The notes: generated by a model from the sequence alone, not told the origin. A DNA stretch of 49,243 nucleotides from Mycolicibacterium flavescens (GCF_001722335.1 NZ_MIHA01000031.1:1-49243); one strand, 5' to 3'. Shown: positions 34,844 to 43,271, counted from the first letter of the stretch. Translations and numbers: made by a program.

Positions 34844-35112
34844 CTGGCTTCGCGGTCGGCGACGACCCGCAGGCGGGTGGGACCGGTTTCGGGAGCGATG
34901 CGGTCGTTGACGGTGGCGACGACCGTGTCGACCCGGTTGACCGCCCGGTCGCACAGCCCGCGGACCTTGCCGCTGGCCGCGTCCACATCGTCGGCGGCGC
35001 TCATCAGGTAGGCGCGGACGTTGAGGCCCAACCGCTCACCGGTCGCCCGGACCCGCCGCCGCAGGCGTTCGTCGATCTCGACCGTGACGTAGGGCATCAC
35101 GCGAAGCTTCAT
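34840..35112 (-). CDS. Hypothetical small basic protein
   Basis: 90 residues from ATG 35112, which has TAGGGT six bases upstream at leaderless spacing; a second Met follows at residue 6. The N-terminal V-T-V-E-I-D-E-R-L-R-R-R-V-R-A-T-G-E-R-L-G-L-N-V resembles a strand-helix-helix (ribbon-helix-helix-like) DNA-binding start, but this is only a visual resemblance. Its TAG stop is the complement of the TAG of the convergent gene (CTAG at 34840-34843). Confidence 0.6.
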   Translation of the reverse strand: MKLRVMPYVTVEIDERLRRRVRATGERLGLNVRAYLMSAADDVDAASGKVRGLCDRAVNRVDTVVATVNDRIAPETGPTRLRVVADREAS

Positions 35113-35118
35113 GACGCC

Positions 35119-35124
35119 ACCCTA
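35119..35124 (-). promoter_or_regulatory. -10 box TAGGGT for leaderless small gene
   Basis: On the minus strand TAGGGT ends six bases before the ATG at 35112. Confidence 0.45.
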
Positions 35125-35193
35125 GCTTTTTCCGCGCATCTCGTTCGGTTCCTTCCGCGACGGCAGGCGCGAGGCGGGAACGCCCCGCATTGG

Positions 35194-35280
35194 TTGGACT
35201 ATTTCGTCCAGTTATGTGATGTTTCGACGGCTATGACGTCGTTGACGTGAGCAGATTTTGGACGATATAGTTCAGTCCAA
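35194..35280 (+). promoter_or_regulatory. Sigma-A promoter with two operator-like palindromes for lipoprotein B
   Basis: TTGACG (35242-35247) and TATAGT (35266-35271) are separated by 18 bases, a good vegetative promoter; the transcript would start near 35279 with GAGGAA before the ATG at 35300. TTGGAC (35258-35263) and GTCCAA (35275-35280) form a palindrome around the -10 box. A related element, TTGGACT then TTTCGTCC, lies upstream at 35194-35209 in the opposite sense. This looks like a repressor-controlled promoter. Confidence 0.6.
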
Positions 35281-35299
35281 CTACAGTGAGGAATCAACC

Positions 35300-35578
35300 A
35301 TGAACTCTGTTCACGTGCGCCGCCGCATCGCGGTTCTGGCCGGCGGCGCCGCAGCGCTCGCGATGGTGATGTTCACCGCGTCGTGCGCCCAGGAGGAGAC
35401 TCCGGAGGAGACCACCACGACGACCACGACGGAGATGCCCAGCCCGACGTCGAGTCCGACCGAGGCTCCCGTCGAGCCGACGGACAAGGCGCCGCGCATC
35501 GACCCGGGTGGCCCGAACCCGTTCTCGCCGACCGTGATCGCGCCGCCCGCGCCGACGGCGCCGCCCGGCGACAACTGA
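35300..35578 (+). CDS. Thr-rich small lipoprotein (paralogue B)
   Basis: 92 residues from ATG 35300 (GAGGAA upstream). Lipobox M-V-M-F-T-A-S-C, acidic E-E-T-P-E-E, seven threonines, a Ser/Pro/Thr spacer and then P-T-D-K-A-P-R-I-D-P-G-G-P-N-P-F-S-P-T-V, the same C-terminal segment as in the gene at 29293-29562. Only the spacer differs. Surface lipoprotein of unknown role; its promoter is the operator-bearing one at 35194-35280. Confidence 0.78.
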   Translation: MNSVHVRRRIAVLAGGAAALAMVMFTASCAQEETPEETTTTTTTEMPSPTSSPTEAPVEPTDKAPRIDPGGPNPFSPTVIAPPAPTAPPGDN

Positions 35579-35591
35579 CGACAGAGGCGCG

Positions 35592-36236
35592 TCAGGTCAC
35601 CGGCGCGCCGACGGCCGCGAACGACGCGACGTGGCCGATGGCCATGTTCAGCGCCGACTGCATCAGCCGCGGATCACGACCGGTCTGCGACAGCAGATAC
35701 CCGCCCTCCACCGCGGCGAGCAATCCCGTTGCCAGCCCGCGGATGTCGGCGTCGTCGCGCAGCACCGCGCTGTCGCGCATCCGCTGCAGCGCCCCGGCCA
35801 ACAAACCGTGCCATTCGGCGAAGTGCTCCGCGAGCGACTCGCGCGCCCGGTCGTCGGTGTCGGACAGTTCGGCGGCCAGCGAACCGAGTTCACAACCCCA
35901 CAGCCCGCGCCGCAGCGTGCAGCGCTGCACCATGGCGTCGCGCCACTGGTAGAGCCCCTTGAACGAGTCAACCTTCTCCAGGCGCAGGCGCTGCCAGGAC
36001 AGCACTTCGTCGGCACGCTGCGTGATGACCTCGTAGACCAGCTCGGCCTTGTCCTGAAAGTGTTGGTAGAACTGCGATTTGCTGGTCGCGCTGGCGGCGA
36101 GCACGTCATCGATGGTGGTCGGGGCGACACCCTGGGCGTGCATCAACTCGGCGGCGGCGAGCACGATGCGGTTGCGCGTCGCGGCTCCGCGGGCAGTCAG
36201 TCGGGGCCGCAGCGGACGATCGGATTGCGGCGGCAC
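35592..36236 (-). CDS. TetR-family transcriptional regulator of the MFS operon
   Basis: 214 residues from GTG 36236. Helix-turn-helix T-T-I-D-D-V-L-A-A-S-A-T-S-K-S-Q-F-Y-Q-H-F at about 39-59, and a TetR_C domain with W-G-C-E-L-G-S-L-A-A-E-L. It lies four bases after the transporter gene in the same direction, so the two are co-transcribed; the palindrome in front of the transporter (37580-37599) is a natural autoregulatory site. Confidence 0.88.
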   Translation of the reverse strand: MPPQSDRPLRPRLTARGAATRNRIVLAAAELMHAQGVAPTTIDDVLAASATSKSQFYQHFQDKAELVYEVITQRADEVLSWQRLRLEKVDSFKGLYQWRDAMVQRCTLRRGLWGCELGSLAAELSDTDDRARESLAEHFAEWHGLLAGALQRMRDSAVLRDDADIRGLATGLLAAVEGGYLLSQTGRDPRLMQSALNMAIGHVASFAAVGAPVT

Positions 36237-36240
36237 CCGT

Positions 36241-37542
36241 TCACTGTATCGCTGCCGCCTGCTGCCGGCCCTGGGTCTGGGCCAGCGGGCGGCCCGCCGA
36301 TTCGGTGAGGGTGAGCACGACGATCAGCGAGATCACCGCGGCCGCGATCAGGTACCAGGCGGGCGCCAGGTTGTCTCCGCTCGCGGCGGTCAACCACGTG
36401 ACGATGTACGGCGTGGTGCCGCCGAAACCGGCGACGCAGATGTTGTATCCGATCGAGAAGCCGCTGTAGCGCACCCGGGTGGCGAACAGTTCGACCCCCG
36501 CCGACACGGCGGTCGAGACGTAGATCGACTCGATGGCCGCCAACCCGCAGTGCGCCGCGACGGCCGCCACCACCGAACCCGAATTCAGCAGCAGGAACAG
36601 CGGGTAACCGAACACGATGAACGCCGCCGACCCGGCGATCAGCATGGGCCGGCGGCCCACCCGGTCGGACAGCGCGGCCAGCGGCAGGATCAGCACCAGG
36701 GCCACCAGGCTCGCCAGCGTCATCGAGACGAACGCGTCGGTCCTGGAGAACTCGAGCGTCTTGATGAAGTAGGTCGGCAGGAACGTGAACACCACGTAGT
36801 AGCCGATGTTGAACACGATGAACAGACCGATGACCTGAAGGATCGGCCGCCACGACGTGACGACCGCCTCGCGCAGCGGCGACTCGGCGACCTGCTCGGA
36901 CCTGCTGAGCTCCGCGAACTGAGGCGTGTCGTCGAGTCGCATCCGGATGTAGAGCCCGACCAGCCCCAGCGGCCCGGCGATCAGGAACGGGATCCGCCAT
37001 CCGTAACTGTCCATCGCCGCGGCGGGCAGCAGCGCCTGCAGCACCGTGACGGTGATCGACCCGAGCAGGAAGCCGAGCACCCCGGACCAGGCCATGAACG
37101 TGATGGTCAACCCGCGGCGGCGCTCGTCGGCGAACTCGGCGAGATAGACTGCGCCGCCGCCGTACTCGCCGCCGGCCGAGAATCCCTGCAGGCAACGCAG
37201 CAACAGCAGCAGCAAGGGGGCGGCGACGCCGATCGTCGCGTACGTCGGCAGCAGACCGATCAGCACCGTCGCGGCCGACATCAGCAGGATCACCACCGCC
37301 AGCACCCGCTGCCTGCCGATCCTGTCACCGAGCGGGCCGAAGACGAACCCGCCCAGTGGGCGCATGAAGAACGCCGCGGCGAAGATCGCGAACGTGTTCA
37401 GCAGCGCGGCGGTGTCGTTGCCCGCGGGAAAGAACTTCGCCGCGATGAACGTCGCCAGGAATCCGTAGATCGCGAAGTCGAACCACTCGACCGCGTTGCC
37501 GATCGACGCACCGGTGACCGCCTTGCGCACATCGCTGGACAT
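36241..37542 (-). CDS. MFS transporter, metabolite:H+ symporter (MHS) type
   Basis: 433 residues, twelve predicted helices. N-terminus [17 protein letters not shown] and loop [12 protein letters not shown], then [16 protein letters not shown] and the second loop [10 protein letters not shown], all signatures of the MHS subfamily (proline/betaine, shikimate, dicarboxylate carriers). The ATG has GGGAGGT five bases upstream. The substrate is not readable. First gene of a two-gene operon with TetR. Confidence 0.9.
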   Translation of the reverse strand: MSSDVRKAVTGASIGNAVEWFDFAIYGFLATFIAAKFFPAGNDTAALLNTFAIFAAAFFMRPLGGFVFGPLGDRIGRQRVLAVVILLMSAATVLIGLLPTYATIGVAAPLLLLLLRCLQGFSAGGEYGGGAVYLAEFADERRRGLTITFMAWSGVLGFLLGSITVTVLQALLPAAAMDSYGWRIPFLIAGPLGLVGLYIRMRLDDTPQFAELSRSEQVAESPLREAVVTSWRPILQVIGLFIVFNIGYYVVFTFLPTYFIKTLEFSRTDAFVSMTLASLVALVLILPLAALSDRVGRRPMLIAGSAAFIVFGYPLFLLLNSGSVVAAVAAHCGLAAIESIYVSTAVSAGVELFATRVRYSGFSIGYNICVAGFGGTTPYIVTWLTAASGDNLAPAWYLIAAAVISLIVVLTLTESAGRPLAQTQGRQQAAAIQ

Positions 37543-37557
37543 GCCGACCTCCCGAAA

Positions 37558-37599
37558 GTAAGCGCCCCGCTGAGCAATTCGCTTACCTGTCGATAAGCG
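37558..37599. promoter_or_regulatory. TetR operator candidate: palindrome plus extra half-site
   Basis: CGCTTA (37580-37585) and TAAGCG (37594-37599) form a perfect palindrome with an eight-base spacer. A third TAAGCG lies at 37559-37564 (GTAAGCG), giving a second inverted pair with CGCTTAC at 37580-37586. All lie between 16 and 57 bases upstream of the transporter ATG. Confidence 0.55.
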
Positions 37600-37637
37600 A
37601 CCCTAGAAACATATCGGGCGTGCGGTGTCACATTCCA

Positions 37638-38060
37638 TCAGTTGCGCAGTCGATCCGACCACAGTGGCCTGGTCGCCAGCACCACCGCCGCCAGCACCAC
37701 CGGCGGCGCGACCAGCGGCAGCCACGGCACCTGCACCGGGATCGTGACCGCGGCCGATGCGACGATGCAGAACCCCACCATCGCCACCGCGGTCGGCGCG
37801 GTGATCTCACCGGTATGACGCAGAACCAGATAGGCCGCCGCGGTCAGCCCGCACACCGCCACCGGTAGCACCGCTGCCCCGGTGACGACCAGCGCGGCCG
37901 CCACCAGCAGCACGGCCACCGTCGCCGCCACCCGAAAAGCGTTGCCCACCAACACCGCGGCCGTCGCGGCGGCGCAGAGCAGGAGCCCGGCCGTGTCGGC
38001 GGGCAACGCCGCACCCGCGACCATCACCAGCCCGCACGCGGTCGACAGCAGCCGGTTCAC
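37638..38060 (-). CDS. Membrane protein, last gene of moxR3 operon
   Basis: 140 residues from the GTG at 38060 that overlaps the DUF58 stop (GTGA). About five hydrophobic segments (L-L-S-T-A-C-G-L-V-M-V-A-G-A-A-L; V-P-W-L-P-L-V-A-P-P-V-V-L-A-A-V). A hydrophobic fifth partner of this operon is also found in M. tuberculosis (Rv3162c, from memory). Function unknown. Confidence 0.75.
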   Translation of the reverse strand: MNRLLSTACGLVMVAGAALPADTAGLLLCAAATAAVLVGNAFRVAATVAVLLVAAALVVTGAAVLPVAVCGLTAAAYLVLRHTGEITAPTAVAMVGFCIVASAAVTIPVQVPWLPLVAPPVVLAAVVLATRPLWSDRLRN

Positions 38061-39286
38061 CGGCGCCCCCGGTGGGCGGGCACCAGCTGCATGGACTGGT
38101 CGAGGGTGTCGTCCTCGCGCCAGGCCACCACGTCCACCCCGATCGTGCCCATGTCGCGGTACATGAACGATCGCTGCAGCGCCCACATCCGGGCCACCAG
38201 CTCGTCGCAGCCACCCGGAAACGGCGCACCCTGCAGCACGTCGACGGCCACCACCGTGTGCCCGCGCTTGCGCAGATCGATCAGCGCCAGCGCGAACTCC
38301 GTGTCGAGCAGCGTCGTGAACGCGATCACGATCGCGCCGGGCGGCAGCGCCGCGCGCGGTGCCAGGGTCCCGGAGGTGGTCTCGAAGCTGCCGCTGACAC
38401 CGAGCAGGACGTCGAGCACGCGGTAGAACTGGCGCCGCCCGATATCGGCGCCGAGCCACCGGGGCCGTCGGTCACCCAAGGTGACGACACCGGCCCGGTC
38501 GCCGCTGCGCAGGGCGCTCTGCACCACCTGCACCGCGCCGCGCGCGGTGCGCTCGGTGGCCTCGGTCGCGGGCCCGGGTGGCTGGTGGTAGTTGTCGACG
38601 AGCACGACCACGTCGGCGGCCCGGTCGGTCAATCGTTCGGTGACGTGCAGGCTGCCCCGGCGGGCGCTGACCGGCCAGTTGACGGTCCGCAGTTGGTCGC
38701 CCGGTACGTAGCGCCGTACGTCGGCGTACTCGACGCCGGGCCCGACGTAGCGGGTCAGGTGGGTGCCGAGGCGGTCCAGCAGGTCGGTCCGCGGGATGAC
38801 GGTGGACTGCGGCGGAGCCAGCGGGAACACGTAGACGTCGGCCGCGTCGACGGCCCCGCGGCCCTCGATGAGGCCGCCCCGGGCGGGCACCGTGACCTGC
38901 GCCCGCACCGGGTAGCGACCCCAGCGGTCGGCCGAGACCACGACGGTCTGTCCACCGTCGGCGCGGCGCTCGCTCTCCTGCACCGTCATTCCCGCGACCA
39001 CGTCCAGGCTCAGCGCGCCGGCGTCCGCGCTGACCGTCACCCGCGCGGGCTCACCCTCGAAGCAGCGGTGGATGCCGGGTTCGCCCCGCACCCGGACCGC
39101 GGGCGGTGGCCGCTGCCAGTACACCGAACACAGCACCCCGGTGAGCGGGGCGGCGAACACCACGAGTTCCCAGCGCAGCGCGATCACCGCCACCGCCAGC
39201 GCACCGGCCACGCAGGTCAGCACCGAGCGCGCGAGCGGTGATGCGCGCCAATGTAGTTCGACGTCGGTGACCCGCGGCTCGATCAC
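38057..39286 (-). CDS. DUF58-family protein of moxR3 operon
   Basis: 409 residues from GTG 39286 overlapping the MoxR stop. Two N-terminal helices (about 20-60), then a beta domain, then the DUF58 signature V-E-Y-A-D-V-R-R-Y-V-P-G-D-Q-L-R-T-V-N-W and a vWA-like C-terminal half (V-V-V-L-V-D-N-Y; I-V-I-A-F-T-T-L-L-D). In MoxR systems such proteins with a vWA-type fold act with the ATPase in maturation of other proteins. Confidence 0.88.
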   Translation of the reverse strand: MIEPRVTDVELHWRASPLARSVLTCVAGALAVAVIALRWELVVFAAPLTGVLCSVYWQRPPPAVRVRGEPGIHRCFEGEPARVTVSADAGALSLDVVAGMTVQESERRADGGQTVVVSADRWGRYPVRAQVTVPARGGLIEGRGAVDAADVYVFPLAPPQSTVIPRTDLLDRLGTHLTRYVGPGVEYADVRRYVPGDQLRTVNWPVSARRGSLHVTERLTDRAADVVVLVDNYHQPPGPATEATERTARGAVQVVQSALRSGDRAGVVTLGDRRPRWLGADIGRRQFYRVLDVLLGVSGSFETTSGTLAPRAALPPGAIVIAFTTLLDTEFALALIDLRKRGHTVVAVDVLQGAPFPGGCDELVARMWALQRSFMYRDMGTIGVDVVAWREDDTLDQSMQLVPAHRGRR

Positions 39287-40254
39287 GACGAGGTTCTCGG
39301 CACCGGGAGTCGCCGCAGCAGTTCGTCGACCACGTCGCTGCCCTGTACCCTACGCACCCACATCTCCGGCCGCAGGCTGATACGGTGCGCGATCGCCGGT
39401 ATGGCAAGGGTTTTCACGTCCTCGGGTACGACGTAGTCGCGGCCCAGCAGCAGTGCGCGGGCGCGCGAGAGCTGCACCAGATCGAGTTCCGCCCGCGGGC
39501 TGGCGCCGACCGCCACCTGCGGATGTTGGCGGGTGGCCGCGGCCAGGGCGACGACGTAGCGCAGCACGTCGTCGTGCACGGTGACCTGTTCGACGGATTC
39601 GCGCATCGCGACCAGATCGTGCGCGTCGACGACCTGGGCGACTTCGGGCCGCGCCGATCCGCGGTCGATGCGCCTGCGCAGCATGTCGGTTTCCTCGTGC
39701 TCGGACAGGTAGCGCAGTTCCAGCCGGATCGTGAACCGGTCCAGCTGCGCCTCGGGCAGCGGATAGGTGCCCTCGTACTCGATCGGGTTGTCGGTGGCCA
39801 GCACGATGAACGGCGCCGGCAGCCGGTGGGTCGAACCGTCGATACTGACCTGGCTCTCGGCCATCGCCTCCAACAGCGCCGCCTGGGTTTTCGGTGGGGT
39901 GCGGTTGATCTCGTCGGCGAGCAGCAGGTTGGTGAAGATCGGGCCGGGACGGAACTCGAAGCGACCGGACTGCATGTCGTAGACCGTCGACCCGAGCAGG
40001 TCGGCGGGCAGCAGGTCCGGCGTGAACTGCACCCGCGTGAAGTCCAGTCCCAGCGCGGCCGCGAACGACCTCGCGATCAGCGTCTTGCCCAGACCCGGCA
40101 GGTCCTCGATCAGCACGTGCCCGCCGGCCAGCACGGTGGTCAGGATCAACGCCAACGCGCCGCGCTTGCCGACCACCACCCGCCCGATCTCGTCGAGCAC
40201 CGCCTCGCAGTTGGCGGTCGTGGCCGCCGCGGGCAGGCCCTTGCTTGCTGTCAC
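39283..40254 (-). CDS. moxR3: MoxR-family AAA+ ATPase
   Basis: 323 residues. Walker A D-L-P-G-L-G-K-T at 51-58, Walker B L-L-L-A-D-E-I-N-R, sensor A-T-D-N-P-I-E-Y-E-G-T-Y-P-L-P-E-A-Q. Chaperone-like ATPase thought to help assemble or activate partner proteins. The five-gene order DUF4129, small membrane protein, MoxR, DUF58, small membrane protein matches the Rv3166c-Rv3162c locus, the basis for the symbol. All four junctions are four-base overlaps. Confidence 0.92.
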   Translation of the reverse strand: MTASKGLPAAATTANCEAVLDEIGRVVVGKRGALALILTTVLAGGHVLIEDLPGLGKTLIARSFAAALGLDFTRVQFTPDLLPADLLGSTVYDMQSGRFEFRPGPIFTNLLLADEINRTPPKTQAALLEAMAESQVSIDGSTHRLPAPFIVLATDNPIEYEGTYPLPEAQLDRFTIRLELRYLSEHEETDMLRRRIDRGSARPEVAQVVDAHDLVAMRESVEQVTVHDDVLRYVVALAAATRQHPQVAVGASPRAELDLVQLSRARALLLGRDYVVPEDVKTLAIPAIAHRISLRPEMWVRRVQGSDVVDELLRRLPVPRTSS

Positions 40255-40736
40255 ACGCGTTCCAATCGCCGCAGGATCTCATCGAGTACCGCACGGCCCG
40301 GGCCCGGTTGCTCCACACCGCTTCTCGCCGCATTCTCCGGGTTCACCCACTCCCACAACTGGTCGCCGAACAGCATGCGGCCGGTCGCGTGGTAGGCCTG
40401 CCGGTCCTTGGTTCTGCGCTGCCCCGTCGACAGTTCGAACTGCCGTGCCAGCATCGGCCTCAGGTGACGGTCCCAGTCCCGCCGCGTCGACTCCGCGCGA
40501 CTGATCAGCGTCTCGGTGCGTGCCAGCCAGCGGTTCAGCGACTCGGCCGCGGCATCGGAATACTCTGCGACATCGCCTGTTTCGCCTTCGCGAGTCAGAT
40601 ACCACCGCAGCGCGAGCAGGGTCAGCGCCGTCGCCGCTCCCGCGACGATCAGCACCGCCTGCCGGTCGCGGGCCACCAGCGTCATCAACTCGACGCCGAT
40701 CACGAGCAGGAAGCCGGCTGCGGCAACCCTTTTCAC
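40251..40736 (-). CDS. Membrane-anchored protein of moxR3 operon
   Basis: 161 residues from GTG 40736 overlapping the upstream stop. Two helices at about 5-48, then a basic, aromatic-rich cytoplasmic part (R-W-L-A-R-T-E-T-L-I-S-R-A-E-S-T-R-R-D-W-D-R-H-L-R-P-M-L). The counterpart of the ~160-residue Rv3165c by position and size. Function unknown. Confidence 0.78.
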   Translation of the reverse strand: MKRVAAAGFLLVIGVELMTLVARDRQAVLIVAGAATALTLLALRWYLTREGETGDVAEYSDAAAESLNRWLARTETLISRAESTRRDWDRHLRPMLARQFELSTGQRRTKDRQAYHATGRMLFGDQLWEWVNPENAARSGVEQPGPGRAVLDEILRRLERV

Positions 40737-41692
40737 GATCCCACCTCGGCGGCGCGCCGTGGGAGCTCGGCCAGCACCCGGTTGAGCACCTCGACCGCGG
40801 CGTCGCGGTGGGCCTCGGTCATCACATGCGGGGAGAACCGGGCCTCTTCGAACAGGTGCACCAAGTCGGTCGCGCTGTCGGCCCGCAACGCGCCGCTGTC
40901 GACCGCGCGCGCCAGCACCTCGGTGGGGGTGTCGTACGCCTGCGGCGCCGCGCCCGGCACCCGGGTGAGTTCGCGCTCCATCGCCGCGTAGCACGCGATG
41001 ATCGCCTCACGCGGTTCGCGGCTCACGTCACCGATCGCGGCCAACCCGACCTCGGCGGCCCGGGCCAGCGACGGCGCGCGGGGCGGCGATGCGGCGTCGG
41101 TCTCGTCGTGGGCCGGCGCGGGCGCGACAGTCCGGCCCTGTTGGCGGGATGCGAGCGCCGAGCCGATGACGATCAGCGCCATCAGCACGAGCATCGGTGG
41201 AATCAGATAGTTGACCGGGTCGGGTGTTTCGTCGTCGGGCTTCGGATCGTCGGGCGTCCGGTCCTCGACCCCGGGCCCGGGGGTCTCCGGCGCCGTCGCC
41301 TCGGGCGGCGACGGCGGTTGCACCGGGTCGACGATCCGGTTGAGCACCGACACGAACAGCAGCCATCCGATCACCGCGAGCAGCGCGATGACCACGAACC
41401 GCCACGACGGCCGCTTCGCCCCGGACGCGCGCGGCAGCGTGCCCGCCGGTGGCCGGGCGGGCTGGGGGCTGCGCAGCCGGACGACGATCGCGAGGCCGAT
41501 GACTGCGATCGCCGCGCACAGCAGGACCAGCACCGCGGCGAGCGCGAGCAGACTGCTGCGCCGGTCGTCGGCCGGCGGGTCGGGCGCGGGTGGTTCGACG
41601 CCCGGCAGGTAGCCCCGCAACGCCACCGCGGCAAGAACCAGGAGCGTGATCACCGCAATCACGCGCCGTGTCGACGTCCGGGGTGCGTCCAT
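40733..41692 (-). CDS. DUF4129 membrane protein, first gene of moxR3 operon
   Basis: 319 residues from ATG 41692. Four helices: about 10-27, 47-70, 97-117 and 165-182, with a long Pro/Glu/Asp-rich loop between the third and fourth. The cytoplasmic C-terminal DUF4129 domain is S-R-E-P-R-E-A-I-I-A-C-Y-A-A-M-E-R-E-L, then D-T-P-T-E-V-L-A-R-A. DUF4129 proteins regularly accompany MoxR and DUF58 partners. Confidence 0.85.
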   Translation of the reverse strand: MDAPRTSTRRVIAVITLLVLAAVALRGYLPGVEPPAPDPPADDRRSSLLALAAVLVLLCAAIAVIGLAIVVRLRSPQPARPPAGTLPRASGAKRPSWRFVVIALLAVIGWLLFVSVLNRIVDPVQPPSPPEATAPETPGPGVEDRTPDDPKPDDETPDPVNYLIPPMLVLMALIVIGSALASRQQGRTVAPAPAHDETDAASPPRAPSLARAAEVGLAAIGDVSREPREAIIACYAAMERELTRVPGAAPQAYDTPTEVLARAVDSGALRADSATDLVHLFEEARFSPHVMTEAHRDAAVEVLNRVLAELPRRAAEVGS

Positions 41693-41745
41693 GGCCCTGC
41701 CGTCATCCTGGCACGCCGGTGGGCCGCGCCACCGCCACTCGGGCC

Positions 41746-41790
41746 GATAGGTTCGACACCGATAGGTTCGACACCGATAGGTTCGACACC
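41746..41790 (+). repeat. Three tandem copies of a 15-bp unit carrying a -10 box
   Basis: GATAGGTTCGACACC occurs three times in perfect tandem (41746-41760, 41761-41775, 41776-41790), directly before the GTG at 41791. Each copy contains TAGGTT; the last ends seven bases before the GTG, leaderless spacing. The upstream copies would start 15 and 30 bases earlier. Confidence 0.85.
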
Positions 41791-42450
41791 GTGACCACCA
41801 CTTTGCAGAACCCGCGGGTCGCGGCGACGCTCGACCGGATGTACGCCGAAGCCCGGGCCCAGATGACCGAGCTGCGCGGTACGGATTTCGCGCGGCTGTC
41901 CTCGGCGACCGCGCAGGAGCGGGCCGACGCGCTCAGCGAGTTCTACCTGCCTATCGCGCCCGAGGCGGGCCGCCTGCTCTACGCGCTGGTGCGCGCGGCC
42001 AGGCCGGCGACCGTCGTCGAGTTCGGGATGTCGCTCGGCATCTCTGCGATCCACCTGGCCGCCGCGGTGCACGACAACGGCACCGGAGCCGTGGTGACCA
42101 CCGAACTCAGCGCCGCCAAGGTCGCCGCCGCCACCCGGACGTTCGCCGAGACGGGGCTCGACTCGGTGATCACCGTGCTCGAGGGCGACGCTTTGAGCTC
42201 GTTGCAATCCCTGGACGGCCCAGTCGATTTCGTGCTTCTCGACGGGTGGAAGGAGCTGTACCTGCCCGTGCTCGAACTGCTGCAGCCGCGGCTGTCGCCG
42301 GGCGCCCTCGTCGTCGCCGACAACACCTCCATGGCCGAACTCGCGCCCTACCTGGACTACGTCCGCGATCCCGCCAACGGCTACGTCAGCGTCGCATTCC
42401 CGGCGCGTGAGAGCGACAGCATGGAGATCAGCTGCCGCGCGGTCACGTGA
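41791..42450 (+). CDS. O-methyltransferase (SAM-dependent, class I)
   Basis: 219 residues from GTG 41791 (the frame stays open through the repeat upstream but the family start is here). SAM-binding motif V-V-E-F-G-M-S-L-G-I-S-A-I-H-L-A, acidic motif V-T-T-E-L-S, F-V-L-L-D-G-W-K-E-L-Y, and V-V-A-D-N-T at the metal site. It belongs to the catechol/caffeoyl-CoA O-methyltransferase type (Methyltransf_24/3), acting on a small or CoA-bound substrate. Substrate unknown. Confidence 0.88.
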   Translation: MTTTLQNPRVAATLDRMYAEARAQMTELRGTDFARLSSATAQERADALSEFYLPIAPEAGRLLYALVRAARPATVVEFGMSLGISAIHLAAAVHDNGTGAVVTTELSAAKVAAATRTFAETGLDSVITVLEGDALSSLQSLDGPVDFVLLDGWKELYLPVLELLQPRLSPGALVVADNTSMAELAPYLDYVRDPANGYVSVAFPARESDSMEISCRAVT

Positions 42451-43252
42451 TCCGGCGCAGCCGCGCCTTGGCCTCCTTGACCGTGGCGGCGGCGTCGCGG
42501 CTGGCCTGCTTGCCCTGGTCGTAGGCGTCCTCGGCGGCGCTCAGGCCGCGTTCGGCGTCCTGTAACCGCCGCTGCGCGTCCTGGTGTCGCATCCGCGCGG
42601 TGGCCAGGTCCGACTGCAGTTCGGCCAGCGCGTCGTCGGCCTCGGCGCGCGCGTGTTCGGCGGCCGCCAGGTCCGCGCGGGCCTGCTGCCGTTCCCGGCG
42701 AGCCGCGGCCTCCCTGTCGTCGCGCGGCTTCTCCGGCTCGGGCTTTTCGGTTTTCTCGGGCTTGCGGCGGGCGGCCGGGCTGACCACGATCGCGGTATCA
42801 CCGAACTCCCCGAAACCCGACCAGGTTTCGGCCTTCGTCAGCCTTCCGAGCCGGGCCGCGACATCCGGGTCGGCCACGGCCGCCTGCAGGGTCCCGGTGA
42901 CGTCGTCGCGCAGCGCCCCGGTCGGTTTGAGCCCCTTCAACGCCTCGCGGGCGAGATCGTCGACCAGGCGTCGCTGTTCGGCGGACAGTTCGCGGATGCG
43001 GTCACCGTCCATCGCGGCGTGCGCGTCGCGCAGCCGCTGCCCGAGTTCGCTGAGCCGCCGGGCGACGCTGTCGTCGGCGATCGCGAGCCGGTTGACCACC
43101 CACGCCGCCGTCGTCGGCTTGCGCGCACCCGAAATGCGTTTGGCGGCATCGGCATCACCGCCCTTGCGGGCCTCACCGGCCAACCGCTTCCGCAGCGCGG
43201 TGAACTCCTCGAGCGGGGCGGCGTAGAGGTCGTCGAGCGGATCGTCGGCCAT
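42443..43252 (-). CDS. Coiled-coil hypothetical protein
   Basis: 269 residues. N-terminal half (P-L-D-D-L-Y-A-A-P-L-E-E-F-T-A-L-R-K-R-L; A-A-W-V-V-N-R-L) is a conserved actinobacterial hypothetical; the C-terminal ~115 residues are a long charged coiled coil (R-A-D-L-A-A-A-E-H-A-R-A-E-A-D-D-A-L). A Lys/Glu/Pro linker joins them. Its end overlaps the convergent methyltransferase by eight bases. Role unknown. Confidence 0.75.
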   Translation of the reverse strand: MADDPLDDLYAAPLEEFTALRKRLAGEARKGGDADAAKRISGARKPTTAAWVVNRLAIADDSVARRLSELGQRLRDAHAAMDGDRIRELSAEQRRLVDDLAREALKGLKPTGALRDDVTGTLQAAVADPDVAARLGRLTKAETWSGFGEFGDTAIVVSPAARRKPEKTEKPEPEKPRDDREAAARRERQQARADLAAAEHARAEADDALAELQSDLATARMRHQDAQRRLQDAERGLSAAEDAYDQGKQASRDAAATVKEAKARLRRIT

Positions 43253-43271
43253 CGTCTCTGCTTACCACCCG

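Noticed and set aside
41668..41790. Upstream extension of the methyltransferase through the 15-bp repeats (R-F-D-T-D repeated)
   Set aside because: The extension encodes only the repeat and low-complexity sequence, whereas the family N-terminus and the -10 spacing point to GTG 41791.
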